A stretch of DNA of 64,000 nucleotides from Parahaliea mediterranea (GCF_017255185.1 NZ_JAFKCZ010000014.1:1-64000), one strand, 5' to 3'. Counted from the first letter of the stretch, positions 35,666 to 44,464 are shown. The notes: generated by a model from the letters alone, not told the origin. Numbers and translations: made by a program.

Positions 35666-37387
35666 AGTTCGTTAAAAGCATGCCTGTTAAGCTTTTGCCA
35701 GCCGACGCTTTGGCTGGCGGTTGGCGCCACGGCGGTCGCGCCGGCACAGGCGGCCACTGTCTACTTCCAGGCGGCCAGTACCGCGGCGCAGGCCGTCCCG
35801 CTCTGGCCCTGGGTGGCGATCCTGCTGCTGTCCGCGATGCTAATCGGGTTCGGAGGGCGGGCGGCGCGATCGGCAAAGCGCCATGCCGTAGCCAGTGTGT
35901 GCGGGTTGTGCGCGCTGGCGTTCGCCGGGCTGCTGGTCGTGCAGCCGGGACGGGCGACGTCGACGCAATTGATGGTGGAGCCCGACAACGCCGCCTGTTT
36001 GGGCGGCGCCGGCCAACTGGACTTTGACCCCTACACCGACGGCATCACCCTGCACAACGGCTGCGCCAGTACGCCGCTGGAAGTGACCGGCCACGACCTG
36101 GAGTGCGCCGACATCGCCCGGCGCGAGGGCGAGTTGCCGGACGGCGCCCGGTTGCAGCCCGGTGAGGCCTTGGCGGTGTCACACTGTGACGTCGATGTAA
36201 ACGAACCGCCCATTTTTATCGTGGCGAGCGGGGCAATCAGCGTCGCCGAGGACGCCGGCCCGCAGTCCTTTCCCGGCCTGGTGGGCGGCGTCAGTCCCGG
36301 CCCCGTCCACGAGGCCGCGCAGACGGTCAGCCTGGCGGTGAGTAGCGACCAGCCGGCGCTGTTCAGCGCGGGTCCGGCATTGGCGCCGGACGGCGAGCTG
36401 ACCTTTACCACCGCTCCGGATGCCTTCGGCAACTCCGAGCTGCGCATCGTCGCCACCGACAGCGACGGCGCGAGCAGCCAGCGAACGCTTCGGCTGCAGG
36501 TGACGCCGGTGAACGATCCGCCCACGTTCAACCTGCTGCCGGTGGTGACGGTGCTGGAGGACGGCGGTCTCGATACCGATACCGCCAACGTCGCGTTTTC
36601 CGATACCCGGGTTAGCGTGCCGGGGGTGGCCACGGCCATCTCGCCGGGCAATGCCTGGGAGGCCGATGCCGGCGAAACGCTGCGCTTCGCGGTCCGCTTC
36701 GTGTCCGGTTCATACCAGCGCTACGGCAATCTGCCGGGTATCCCGACCACGACGTGGTACAACGAGGACTCGGGATATTTTGCCATCCCCGCGGGCGGCA
36801 GTATCGCCGACGCCGTGCAGCTGCGGGCGGACGGCGCATTGGATCTGGTTCTCGGCGCCGACCGGTGGGGCCAAATACGCCTGGAGGTGACCGCCATCGA
36901 TGAGCACGGGCTGGCGTCGGCGCCGCAGATGTTGTCGCTGAACATCGAGCCGGTCTTCGATGCTTCGCCGGTTGGCGAGGAGAAGTTGATCTACCTCCGT
37001 GAAAACTCCGCTTGTATCCAGACATTCATTCGTGGAACGACGTTCCGTGGTATAACCATGCCTCATTTTCTGCTTACCGACCGGGACTTGAACGGGGGGA
37101 GGCTGGCGCATCAGGATTTGGCGACGCGGGTGTGGAGCGATGTACCCTCGGGGGGCGTCACCCGGCTGCAGAGCCGCGTGATATGCTACAGCCCGCCAAC
37201 GGATGAGCACAGCATCTATGACCCTGTCTCTGGTGAATTTTCGATTTTCGCCAGCTTCAAGTACCGGGTCTGGTCGGGGGAGGGCGATATGACCACCGGA
37301 GAAAGCGAACCTCTGGGCAGTTCGGGGCAGTTCCTGGAGTTGTCGCCGGAGTACGAGGTGTCGATTATCGTCACCCCCGGATATTAG
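35654..37387 (+). CDS. Exported protein with an IPTL-like exosortase signal near the N-terminus and cadherin-like domains (paralogue 2)
   Basis: A 577-residue protein with the same layout as paralogue 1: signal peptide 1-33, 14-residue segment 34-47 (ATVYFQAASTAAQA), exosortase-like signal VPLWPW at 48-53 with a basic cluster after the helix, a second membrane helix, and Ig/cadherin-like repeats. Residues about 51-230 are nearly identical to paralogue 1, also at DNA level, while the signal peptide region and the C-terminal third differ more. The final part repeats WSGEGDMTTGESEPLG and ends in TPGY. The function is unknown. The tail beta domains suggest a surface or adhesion role (inference). 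Confidence 0.8.
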   Translation: MYRKSSLKACLLSFCQPTLWLAVGATAVAPAQAATVYFQAASTAAQAVPLWPWVAILLLSAMLIGFGGRAARSAKRHAVASVCGLCALAFAGLLVVQPGRATSTQLMVEPDNAACLGGAGQLDFDPYTDGITLHNGCASTPLEVTGHDLECADIARREGELPDGARLQPGEALAVSHCDVDVNEPPIFIVASGAISVAEDAGPQSFPGLVGGVSPGPVHEAAQTVSLAVSSDQPALFSAGPALAPDGELTFTTAPDAFGNSELRIVATDSDGASSQRTLRLQVTPVNDPPTFNLLPVVTVLEDGGLDTDTANVAFSDTRVSVPGVATAISPGNAWEADAGETLRFAVRFVSGSYQRYGNLPGIPTTTWYNEDSGYFAIPAGGSIADAVQLRADGALDLVLGADRWGQIRLEVTAIDEHGLASAPQMLSLNIEPVFDASPVGEEKLIYLRENSACIQTFIRGTTFRGITMPHFLLTDRDLNGGRLAHQDLATRVWSDVPSGGVTRLQSRVICYSPPTDEHSIYDPVSGEFSIFASFKYRVWSGEGDMTTGESEPLGSSGQFLELSPEYEVSIIVTPGY

Positions 37388-37453
37388 ATCAGCCAGCCGG
37401 CCGCCGCGACGACCGCTTTTGCGCTGTCTTCGCGGGGCCGCCTGGATAGCTCG

Positions 37454-38299
37454 CTAGCCCAGGCTGCGCTCCCCGGACTCCACACTCTGCATGATCAGCG
37501 TATTGATGGTCATCGGTCCCACGCCGCCGGGCACCGGTGTATAGGCGCTGGCGCGCTCGGCCAGCGGCGCCAGCTCGACATCGCCCACGCCGCCCGGGTG
37601 GTAACCGGCGTCCACCACCACGGCGCCGTCCTTGACCCACTCCGCCTTGATGAACTCCGGTTTGCCCACGGCGCCCACCAGGATGTCCGCCTGCGCCACC
37701 AGCGAGGGCAGATCCTTTGTGCGCGAGTGACAGATGGTCACGGTGGCGTTTTTCTGCAGCAGCATCATCGCCATCGGCTTGCCCAGGATCGGGCTGCGGC
37801 CCACCACCACGGCGTGCTTGCCCTCGATCTCGACATCGTAGGCTTCCAGCAGGCGCATGATGCCCTGGGGCGTGGCGCAGCCGTAGGCGGCCTCGCCCAT
37901 GGCCATGCGGCCGAAGCCCAGGCAGGTGACGCCGTCCACGTCCTTGGACAGGGCGATGGCGTCGAAGCAGGCGCGCTCGTCGATCTGCGCCGGCACCGGG
38001 TGCTGCAGCAGGATGCCGTGGACGTCGGGGTCGCTGTTGAGTTGGTCGATCTTCGCCAGCAGCTCCTCGGTGGTGGTGGAGGCGGGCATTTCCACCGCCA
38101 GGGATTCCATGCCCACCCGGCGGCAGGCGTTGCCCTTCATGCGCACGTAGGTGGCCGAGGCCGGGTCGTCGCCCACCAGGATGGTGGCGAGAATGGGCGT
38201 CTTGCCCCCGGATTTCGCCTTCAGCGCCTCCACGCGTTCGAGCAGGGCGGCCTCGGTTTGTTGGGCCAGTGCTTTACCATCCAGGACCTGTGCGGGCAT
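37454..38299 (-). CDS. folD: Bifunctional methylene-THF dehydrogenase/methenyl-THF cyclohydrolase
   Basis: A 281-residue cytoplasmic enzyme of one-carbon metabolism that converts 5,10-methylene-tetrahydrofolate to 10-formyl-tetrahydrofolate with NADP. The family signatures [17 protein letters not shown] (with the catalytic K) and [13 protein letters not shown] are present, followed by [16 protein letters not shown] (NADP site) and [10 protein letters not shown]. The start at 38299 gives the normal family length; the frame runs further upstream, but without similarity. It is divergent from the tRNA cluster. Confidence 0.96.
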   Translation of the reverse strand: MPAQVLDGKALAQQTEAALLERVEALKAKSGGKTPILATILVGDDPASATYVRMKGNACRRVGMESLAVEMPASTTTEELLAKIDQLNSDPDVHGILLQHPVPAQIDERACFDAIALSKDVDGVTCLGFGRMAMGEAAYGCATPQGIMRLLEAYDVEIEGKHAVVVGRSPILGKPMAMMLLQKNATVTICHSRTKDLPSLVAQADILVGAVGKPEFIKAEWVKDGAVVVDAGYHPGGVGDVELAPLAERASAYTPVPGGVGPMTINTLIMQSVESGERSLG

Positions 38300-38453
38300 G
38301 TGCGAGTACCTTTTACCTATGTCGTGCGCGCTGGTGCGCGAATTGCGGTGAGTCGGGGGATCCCCCCGGGGACAGGCCGCGTATTGTCCCACGGAGGCCC
38401 GCTCGAGGGAAAGCCGGCGGGCGGAAAACCGTTGTAAAATCACCATATTATCG

Positions 38454-38482
38454 TTGACGGTTGAAAGCCCGGTGAGTATTAT
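38454..38482 (+). promoter_or_regulatory. Sigma-70 promoter of the tRNA cluster
   Basis: TTGACG (38454-38459) and TATTAT (38477-38482) are separated by exactly 17 bases, and the discriminator downstream is GC-rich, as expected for stringently controlled stable-RNA promoters. Transcription should start near 38489, about 50 bases before tRNA-Pro. Confidence 0.8.
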
Positions 38483-38540
38483 TCGCGTCCTGAAATCGAG
38501 GGGCGGCCCACCGGGCAACCGAACCGTCCCCGGCACTGTT

Positions 38541-38617
38541 CGGGGTATAGCGCAGTCTGGTAGCGCGCCTGCTTTGGGAGCAGGATGTCGGGAGTTCGAA
38601 TCTCTCTACCCCGACCA
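38541..38617 (+). tRNA. tRNA-Pro (TGG)
   Basis: A 77-base cloverleaf. The acceptor stem CGGGGTA pairs with TACCCCG, the anticodon stem CCTGC/GCAGG encloses the loop TTTGGGA with anticodon TGG, and the T arm contains GTTCGAATC. The CCA end is encoded. First of three tRNAs in one transcript. Confidence 0.97.
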
Positions 38618-38672
38618 ACTCATCGCCACAATCAGGTGAGTTGGACAACGCCGGTTTCAGCACTTCGCGATG

Positions 38673-38748
38673 GTGGCCGTAGCTCATCAGGTAGAGCACC
38701 GGATTGTGGCTCCGGAGGTGGGGGGTTCGAGACCCCTCGGCCACCCCA
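38673..38748 (+). tRNA. tRNA-His (GTG)
   Basis: A 76-base cloverleaf with acceptor GTGGCCG/CGGCCAC. The extra G at 38672 can pair with the discriminator C as G-1, the histidine identity element. The anticodon loop TTGTGGC gives GTG, the T arm has GTTCGAGAC, and CCA is encoded. Confidence 0.96.
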
Positions 38749-38798
38749 TTTTTCCCGATCGATGCTCAAGGGCTTGTATAATCCCCGCGGCACGCCCC

Positions 38799-38875
<77 letters not shown>

Positions 38876-39276
38876 TTTAACATTGGTCTGTACCGGGTCG
38901 CCGGCCGCCGGAGACATCCTTTACAGATCATACCGACATCGTTTACACCTCCGGTAAAAAGGATTGGCTGCGGACTCTACCCGCATGGCGCGCCAGCCCG
39001 GCCTATCCTTAATCAGAACACCCCAAACCATATTCCATGCAACCGCAGTCCTGCTTTCGGGCGAGCCTGATCTTGTCGACAGCCTCCCGGATCGCGGTCC
39101 ACCGATGCCGACGACTTGCCCCGCAGGCACTGTGCCCAGGTTAATCTCGCGCTGGCCAATGCAGCCGGTGGGCCGGCCATGTAGTTGCTTGAGCCGGGCC
39201 GGTAGCTCGCTCTGGCGGTAGTTTCGAGACGGCCGAGCGGGTGGAGGGCCGGGTAGGTGAGGGGCCCGGGGGGCGA
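38876..39276. other. Gene-free stretch between the tRNA cluster and truC
   Basis: No supported gene is seen in these 401 bases. Near the left end a 13-base motif GACATC(C/G)TTTACA occurs twice (38913-38925 and 38935-38947), 22 bases apart and at 12 of 13 positions identical. Such motifs resemble the ends of IS481-like elements. A 69-codon minus-strand frame (38921-39130) shows no family resemblance. A decayed insertion next to tRNA genes is possible. Confidence 0.4.
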
Positions 39277-40056
39277 TCAGCGGTGGTTCGATAGGGCCAG
39301 CGCCCAGGGCATCGCCGTCGCCAGGGCGTCGCGCCAGCCAAAAGCGCTACTCAGCCGCGCGAAGTCGTCGTCGAGGGTGGCGCGCAGTTGCAGTGGGGCG
39401 CCAGTGGCGGGGTGGCGCAGCGCCAGTTCAGTGCAGGCCAGCAGCAGGCGCCCGGCGCCGTACTGTTCGCGGAAAAACCGGTTGTGCACGCCCTTGCCGT
39501 GCTTGGCGTCGCCGATAATCGGGTGCCCGATATGCTTCATGTGGCGGCGCAGCTGGTGCTTGCGACCGGTTTCGGGGCGCAGCTCCACCAGTGAATAGCG
39601 CGCCGTGGGGTAGCGGTCCACCGCGTGGGGGATGTCCACCGTGGCCAGGCGCCGGAAGTGGGTGAAGGCCTCTCGCGGCGGGCCGCGATCCAGGCCCGCC
39701 AGCGGGTCCGGGTCGTCGCGAATCGGGTGGTCGATGGCGCCGCTCTCGGGGCAGTAGCCGCGCACCACCGCGACGTAGCGCTTGGCCACGGCGCGCTGCT
39801 GGAACTGCGCGGCGACTGCCGCGGCCAGCTCCGGAGTGAAGGTGAACAGCAGGACACCGGAGGTCGGTTTGTCCAGGCGGTGTACCGGATAGACCCGGCG
39901 CCCCGCCTGGTTGCGCACGATTTGCAGGGCGAAACGGGTTTCGCGGCGGTCGATGGGGCTGCGGTGCACCAGCAGGCCCGAGGGCTTGTTGACGGCGATC
40001 AGGTCCGCGTCATGGTGGATTACCGGCAGGGTTTCATCGCGATCGCGGTTCGTCAT
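39277..40056 (-). CDS. truC: tRNA pseudouridine-65 synthase
   Basis: A 259-residue RluA-family pseudouridine synthase. The catalytic motif HRLDKPTSG holds the essential aspartate. The sequence follows E. coli TruC along its length (NKPSGLLVHRSPID; RYPTARYSLVELRPETGRKHQLRRH; HPIIGDAKHG). It modifies U65 in tRNAs such as tRNA-Ile and tRNA-Asp. The ATG at 40056 starts four bases after the stop of the RND pump gene, so it is likely the last gene of that transcript. Confidence 0.92.
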   Translation of the reverse strand: MTNRDRDETLPVIHHDADLIAVNKPSGLLVHRSPIDRRETRFALQIVRNQAGRRVYPVHRLDKPTSGVLLFTFTPELAAAVAAQFQQRAVAKRYVAVVRGYCPESGAIDHPIRDDPDPLAGLDRGPPREAFTHFRRLATVDIPHAVDRYPTARYSLVELRPETGRKHQLRRHMKHIGHPIIGDAKHGKGVHNRFFREQYGAGRLLLACTELALRHPATGAPLQLRATLDDDFARLSSAFGWRDALATAMPWALALSNHR

Positions 40057-40060
40057 GGAC

Positions 40061-43000
40061 TCACGCGCCCCGGGCGGCCGCGGTGGGGGAGATGGCCCGC
40101 ACCGGTTTGCGCCCGAGCCGGTTGGCCAGCACGAACATTGGCGGTACCAGAAAGAAGGACACGATGGTGGACAGCAGGACACCGCCGGCGATGGCCATGG
40201 CGAAGGGGGGCCAGAACTGGCTGCCTTCCAGGATCAGCGGCAGGAAGCCGCCAAAGGTGGTCACGGTGGTGGACACGATGTGACGGCTGGAGCCCATGAC
40301 CACCTGGCGCACCGCGAACAGCCCGCCCTTCAGGGCTCCGGCGTCGGCCTGCAGGGCGGTCATGATGATGATCGCGGCGTTGATCGACACGCCGATCGAG
40401 CCGATCACCCCGATCACCGCGGGGATCCCGAAGGGGTAGCGGAACAGCGCCAGCGACAGCAGGCTGAGCCCCAGCGAGCACAGGCAGACGAGGAGGGCGA
40501 CAAGCGACAGGCGCCAGGAGTTGAAGGTGAGTACGATGGTCGCCACCAGCGCGGCGAGGATCATGCCCACCGGCGCCATGATTTGCTCCATGACCTCGGC
40601 GCGCACGTCCGAGTCGCCGCCGAACTTGTAGTGATAGCCGTCGGGCAGGGGGATCGGATTCGCCTCGAGGTCGGCGCGCAGCAGTTTCAGGGCTTCCTCG
40701 GGCAGCACGCCGCGCGTCAGGTAGGCCTGGATGATATTCACGCGCTCGCCGTCCTTGCGTGAAATCGGACTGCTGGAAGGTGTCAGCACCGTATCGCCGA
40801 GAGCGCTCAGGGGCACCCCCGCGAGCTGGCCATCGCCGTGGGGCATGCCGTTGGCTATGCGAATGCTGGTGATGTCGCCCGCGTCGGAGCCGGCTTCCTC
40901 GCGCAGGCGCACCCGCACCGGCAGGCGCTGGGTATCCTCGAGGAGTTCGCCGGCGGCGATGCCGCTCAGGCTGGCGTCCAGGGTGCGCGCGGCATCGGTG
41001 AGCCCGAGGCCGGCCAGGCGCGCGCGCGATTCGTCCACCCGCACCAGCAACTTGGGCGCGCCCCCCGACAGGCTGGCGTTGGTGTGGGTCACGTCCGGGA
41101 CCCGCTCCAGGCGCTGGCGGAACCGTTCGCCCAGGGAGCGAAGGCGCTCCAGGTTGGGGCCGTAGATCTCGACTTCCAGCGGCGCCATGACCGGCGGGCC
41201 CTGGTCGATGCCGCGCACGATGACCCGGGCCTGGGGAAACTCGCGATCCACCTCCCGCTGCAGGCGCCGGATCAGGTCGTCGGTGCGGTCTTCGTCGCGG
41301 GTCAGCACCAGGGCTTCCGCCCAACTGGGGATGCCTTCCTTGGTGCGGTACATGTTGTAGTAGAAGGCCGGCGGGCTTTCGCCCAGGGTCCAGTCCACGC
41401 GCCGCACCAGGGGTTCGGCCCGCAGTTTCGCGTCCAGGTCTTGCACCAGGCGTTCGGTGTCGTAGATGGAGCGGCCGTCGGGCAGCTTGACCTGCAGGTA
41501 CATCTGGTCGCGGTCGGTGCCGGGAAAGAACTGCGCGGTGAGGGTGGGAAAGGCGAGGAAGCCGCACAGGGGCAGGGCCAGCGCCAGGGCGATGGAGGCC
41601 GGCGGATGGCGCAGCGCCCAGTCCAGGCTCCGCTCCAGCGCGCGGCCCGCGCCGCCGCTGCGCAGGCCCTGTTCCCACCAGTGGCCGTGCCCGCCCAGCC
41701 CGGCCGGCAACAGGCGCGCGGCGAGCACCGGGGTCAGCACCAGCGCCAACACCAGCGACGAGGCCAGCATCACCACCACGGACTTGGCGATACTGCCCAT
41801 GAAGTCGCCGGAGGGCCCCGGCAGCACGACCATGGGCATAAAGGCGAGCACGGTGGTCACGGTGCTCGACAGCAGCGGGACCCGCAGCCGCTGCACCGAG
41901 GCGCTTATCGCGGGCAGCGGGGCGTCGCCCGCCCGCAGGCGCTTGCGAATCTCGTCCGTCATGACAATGGAGCCGTCGACCAGTAGCCCCAGGGCCACGA
42001 TAAGGCCGGTAACCGACATCTGGTGAATGGCCACGCCCCAGTAGTACAGCAGCGCCACCGACATCAGGCCGCACAGGGGCAGCACCAGCGCCACCACCAC
42101 CGCGGCGCGCCAGCCGAGCGTGAACAGCAGCACCAGCAACACCAGCACCACGCCCAGCACCAGGTTCTGCGCCACCCCGCGCAGCCGGGCCTCGGTATAG
42201 ACGCTCTGGTCGTAGGTGGTTTCCAGGACAATGCCCGCGGGAGCCTGCGCGCGCCAGCGTTCGGCGAACGCGGCAAAGCGGGCGCTCCAACGATCCACCT
42301 GCAGGCCCTCCGACATCGCCACCGCCACCAGCAGTCCGGGCTTGCCGTTGACCAGCGCCATGGCCGGCGGCGGAGTGGTGCGGGCCTTGTAGACCCGGGC
42401 GATATCGCTGATGCGCACCGCGCCGCCCCCGGGGCTGGCGGCCACGATCACATCGCGAATGCGCGCGATGGAGTCGAACTCGCCGTCGATTTCCACCAGC
42501 AGGTCGCTGCCGGCGCCGGCGGCGCGGCCGGCGGCCACCTTGGGGTCGGCCTGCCGCAGGGCGCCGGCGACCTGGTCCAGGCCCAGGCCCCGCGCGTTGA
42601 GGGCCGCTTCGTCCACCGCCACCCGGATTTCCTCGGCGGGCTCGCCGTAGAGGTCCACCCGCTCGGTGCCCGGTACATTGCGCGCGGCGTCGGCAAAGTC
42701 GAGAGCCATGCGGTGCAGCAGGGACAGCGGAACCCGGTGCGCGTCTTCGGCGCTCAGGGCCAGAATGGTGGTGTAGGCGGTGAGCCGGTCGTCGTCGAAC
42801 ATCGGCGGGCCGACACCCGCGGGAAAGCTCCCCGCGGCCTCGCCCAGGGCGTCGCGGATTTCCGACCAGGCGCGCTCGATGTCGGCGCCGCCCAGGGTCT
42901 CTTCCAGCTGGATATTGATGAATGACACGCCGGCGCTGGAGGTGGAGTCGATCTCGTCGATCTCGGGTATGCGGCGCAATTCGTCTTCCAGGGGGCGGGT

Positions 43001-43186
43001 GAGCAGGGCCTCCACCCGCGCCGGCGTGGCTCCGGGGAAGAAGGTGGTCACGGTGGCGACGAAGTTGGTGATGGTGGGGTCTTCCTGGCGCGCGATGGAA
43101 CTGAAGCTGCTCAGGCCGACGGCGATAATGATCATCACCACCAGCACCACGATGCGGGTATTGTTGTAGAGGATGCGAGCCAGCAT
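40061..43186 (-). CDS. RND efflux pump permease subunit
   Basis: A 1041-residue inner-membrane transporter of the resistance-nodulation-division superfamily, normal in length. It has twelve membrane helices and two large periplasmic loops; the first helix and QEDPTITNFVATVTTFFPGA segment match the AcrB/MdtB-like clade. In helix 4 the proton-relay pair is D followed by G (LGLLVDGSIVMTDEI), not the DD of AcrB. It works as a trimer with the adaptor encoded just upstream (gap 20 bases). No outer-membrane channel gene is nearby, so a TolC-like protein from elsewhere is expected. The substrate is unknown. Confidence 0.93.
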   Translation of the reverse strand: MLARILYNNTRIVVLVVMIIIAVGLSSFSSIARQEDPTITNFVATVTTFFPGATPARVEALLTRPLEDELRRIPEIDEIDSTSSAGVSFINIQLEETLGGADIERAWSEIRDALGEAAGSFPAGVGPPMFDDDRLTAYTTILALSAEDAHRVPLSLLHRMALDFADAARNVPGTERVDLYGEPAEEIRVAVDEAALNARGLGLDQVAGALRQADPKVAAGRAAGAGSDLLVEIDGEFDSIARIRDVIVAASPGGGAVRISDIARVYKARTTPPPAMALVNGKPGLLVAVAMSEGLQVDRWSARFAAFAERWRAQAPAGIVLETTYDQSVYTEARLRGVAQNLVLGVVLVLLVLLFTLGWRAAVVVALVLPLCGLMSVALLYYWGVAIHQMSVTGLIVALGLLVDGSIVMTDEIRKRLRAGDAPLPAISASVQRLRVPLLSSTVTTVLAFMPMVVLPGPSGDFMGSIAKSVVVMLASSLVLALVLTPVLAARLLPAGLGGHGHWWEQGLRSGGAGRALERSLDWALRHPPASIALALALPLCGFLAFPTLTAQFFPGTDRDQMYLQVKLPDGRSIYDTERLVQDLDAKLRAEPLVRRVDWTLGESPPAFYYNMYRTKEGIPSWAEALVLTRDEDRTDDLIRRLQREVDREFPQARVIVRGIDQGPPVMAPLEVEIYGPNLERLRSLGERFRQRLERVPDVTHTNASLSGGAPKLLVRVDESRARLAGLGLTDAARTLDASLSGIAAGELLEDTQRLPVRVRLREEAGSDAGDITSIRIANGMPHGDGQLAGVPLSALGDTVLTPSSSPISRKDGERVNIIQAYLTRGVLPEEALKLLRADLEANPIPLPDGYHYKFGGDSDVRAEVMEQIMAPVGMILAALVATIVLTFNSWRLSLVALLVCLCSLGLSLLSLALFRYPFGIPAVIGVIGSIGVSINAAIIIMTALQADAGALKGGLFAVRQVVMGSSRHIVSTTVTTFGGFLPLILEGSQFWPPFAMAIAGGVLLSTIVSFFLVPPMFVLANRLGRKPVRAISPTAAARGA

Positions 43187-43206
43187 GCGGGAGCCTGTTT
43201 ATGCCA

Positions 43207-44334
43207 TCAGTCGATGGGGGTGACCGGCGAGCCGGGGGCGATGCGGTGAATACCGTCCGCCACCACCACCTGGCCATCGCGCAGGGTGCCGCGCACGTAG
43301 GCCTGGTCGCTGCGCAAGGCCAGGACTTCCACCACCTCGCGCGTGGTGACGCTGTGGCCGTCGCGCTGGCGCACCGCGAGCGCGTTCCACACGCCGCGCT
43401 GCCCTTCGAGCAGCGCGGATACCGGCAGCCAGCCACCGGGTTCCGCAATCGCCCGCGGCAGGCGCAGGGTAATTGCCTCGCCGTCCAGGGCGTCGAGGTC
43501 CTCGGGCAGGTCGAATACCGCCACCGCGGCACGCGTGGCGGGGTCCACGTCGGGCCGCACCGCCCGCAGGGTCGCCGGCACCTCGCGGTCGCGCCAGAGC
43601 AGGGTGTGGTGCTGCGGCGCCCGCAGGGCGGCGGCCATCTCCGGCGCCACGCCGATGTGCGCCTCGCGGGCGCCGGTCTGGATCAGGCGCAGCACCGGCT
43701 CGCCGGCGCCGGCCACCGCGCCGGCGTCGCGGTAGCGGGCGGCGACGATGCCGCCATAGGGGGCGCGCAACTGCAATTTTTGCAGTTCGATGTCGATCCG
43801 TTGCAGTTCCGCGGCCACCGCCTTGCCCTGGGCGACGAGTGCCTGGGCGCGCAGGCGGGTTTCGTCATAGGCTTCCCGCGATACCGCGCCGCTCGCCTGC
43901 AGGTCTTGCTGCCGCTGGGCTTTGAGGCGCGCCAGTTCGAGTTCGGCCTGCAGTGTCTCCTGTTCCGCCGCGGCGGCGGCGCGCTGGGCCCGCAGGCGGC
44001 GGTCGTCGAGTCGCGCCAGGACCTCGCCGGCTTCGACGCGGCTGCCCTCGCGCACCTCGATCCGCGCGATCTGGCCGGTCGACTCGAAGGCGAGGTCGGC
44101 GCGCTGGGCGGCCTCGACCACGCCGAGGAACTGGCGTTGCTGCTGGTAACCGCTTTGCTCGTGAAAGGTCACCGTGGCCACGGGCATGGCCTCGATGCGC
44201 GCCACGGGCGCCGAGGCGTCCGCGCGCCAGCGCAGGACGGCGGTCAGGAGCGCGCCGAGCGCGATGGCGAGCGCCACGCCCGCAAGGGTGGAGCGGCGGC
44301 CACCGGGGCGTTGCGGCGGGGGGGAGTCGGGCAT
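43207..44334 (-). CDS. RND efflux periplasmic adaptor (membrane fusion protein)
   Basis: A 375-residue protein. It has an N-terminal anchor helix (about 17-37), a lipoyl half (FESTGQIARIEVREGSRVEAGEVLARLDDRRL), a long coiled-coil hairpin (about 105-185), then the second lipoyl half (LRAPYGGIVAARYRDAGAVAGAGEPVLRL) and beta-barrel domains. It links the RND pump to an outer-membrane channel. The ATG at 44334 has only a weak ribosome binding site. Upstream, TTGACA-16 bp-TAACAT with an overlapping dyad forms its promoter. It is first in the adaptor-pump-truC transcript. Confidence 0.92.
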   Translation of the reverse strand: MPDSPPPQRPGGRRSTLAGVALAIALGALLTAVLRWRADASAPVARIEAMPVATVTFHEQSGYQQQRQFLGVVEAAQRADLAFESTGQIARIEVREGSRVEAGEVLARLDDRRLRAQRAAAAAEQETLQAELELARLKAQRQQDLQASGAVSREAYDETRLRAQALVAQGKAVAAELQRIDIELQKLQLRAPYGGIVAARYRDAGAVAGAGEPVLRLIQTGAREAHIGVAPEMAAALRAPQHHTLLWRDREVPATLRAVRPDVDPATRAAVAVFDLPEDLDALDGEAITLRLPRAIAEPGGWLPVSALLEGQRGVWNALAVRQRDGHSVTTREVVEVLALRSDQAYVRGTLRDGQVVVADGIHRIAPGSPVTPID

Positions 44335-44365
44335 GATAAATCTCAAGCAGGCGCTGTCCAGCGGT

Positions 44366-44393
44366 ATGTTAGAAGGTATAACATTGGTGTCAA
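44366..44393 (-). promoter_or_regulatory. RND operon promoter with overlapping operator
   Basis: On the minus strand, TTGACA (44393-44388) and TAACAT (44371-44366) have a 16-bp spacer. A perfect inverted repeat, ATGTTA-N7-TAACAT (44366-44384), covers the -10 box and most of the spacer, so a bound repressor would block the polymerase. No regulator gene of the usual TetR type lies beside it. Confidence 0.65.
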
Positions 44394-44403
44394 GCATCCG
44401 CGC

Positions 44404-44432
44404 TTGCAGGGCCGCCGCCTTTGCGACACAAT
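44404..44432 (+). promoter_or_regulatory. Promoter of the 4.5S RNA gene
   Basis: TTGCAG (44404-44409) and CACAAT (44427-44432) are spaced by 17 bases and would start transcription near 44439, giving a short 5' leader to be removed by RNase P. It is divergent from the RND operon promoter, with only ten bases between the two -35 boxes. Confidence 0.55.
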
Positions 44433-44464
44433 ACGCGCCCTCTGCACATGGCTGCAGCTGTTAT

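Noticed and set aside
40053-43532. An 1159-codon minus-strand frame overlapping the RND pump
   Set aside because: It is a shifted frame of the pump gene with an arginine- and proline-rich composition; the pump frame itself is clearly coding.
44366-44384. ATGTTA-N7-TAACAT as a Zur box
   Set aside because: The known gammaproteobacterial Zur box has a 5-base centre between these arms; here it is 7, so it is listed only as an operator of unknown type.
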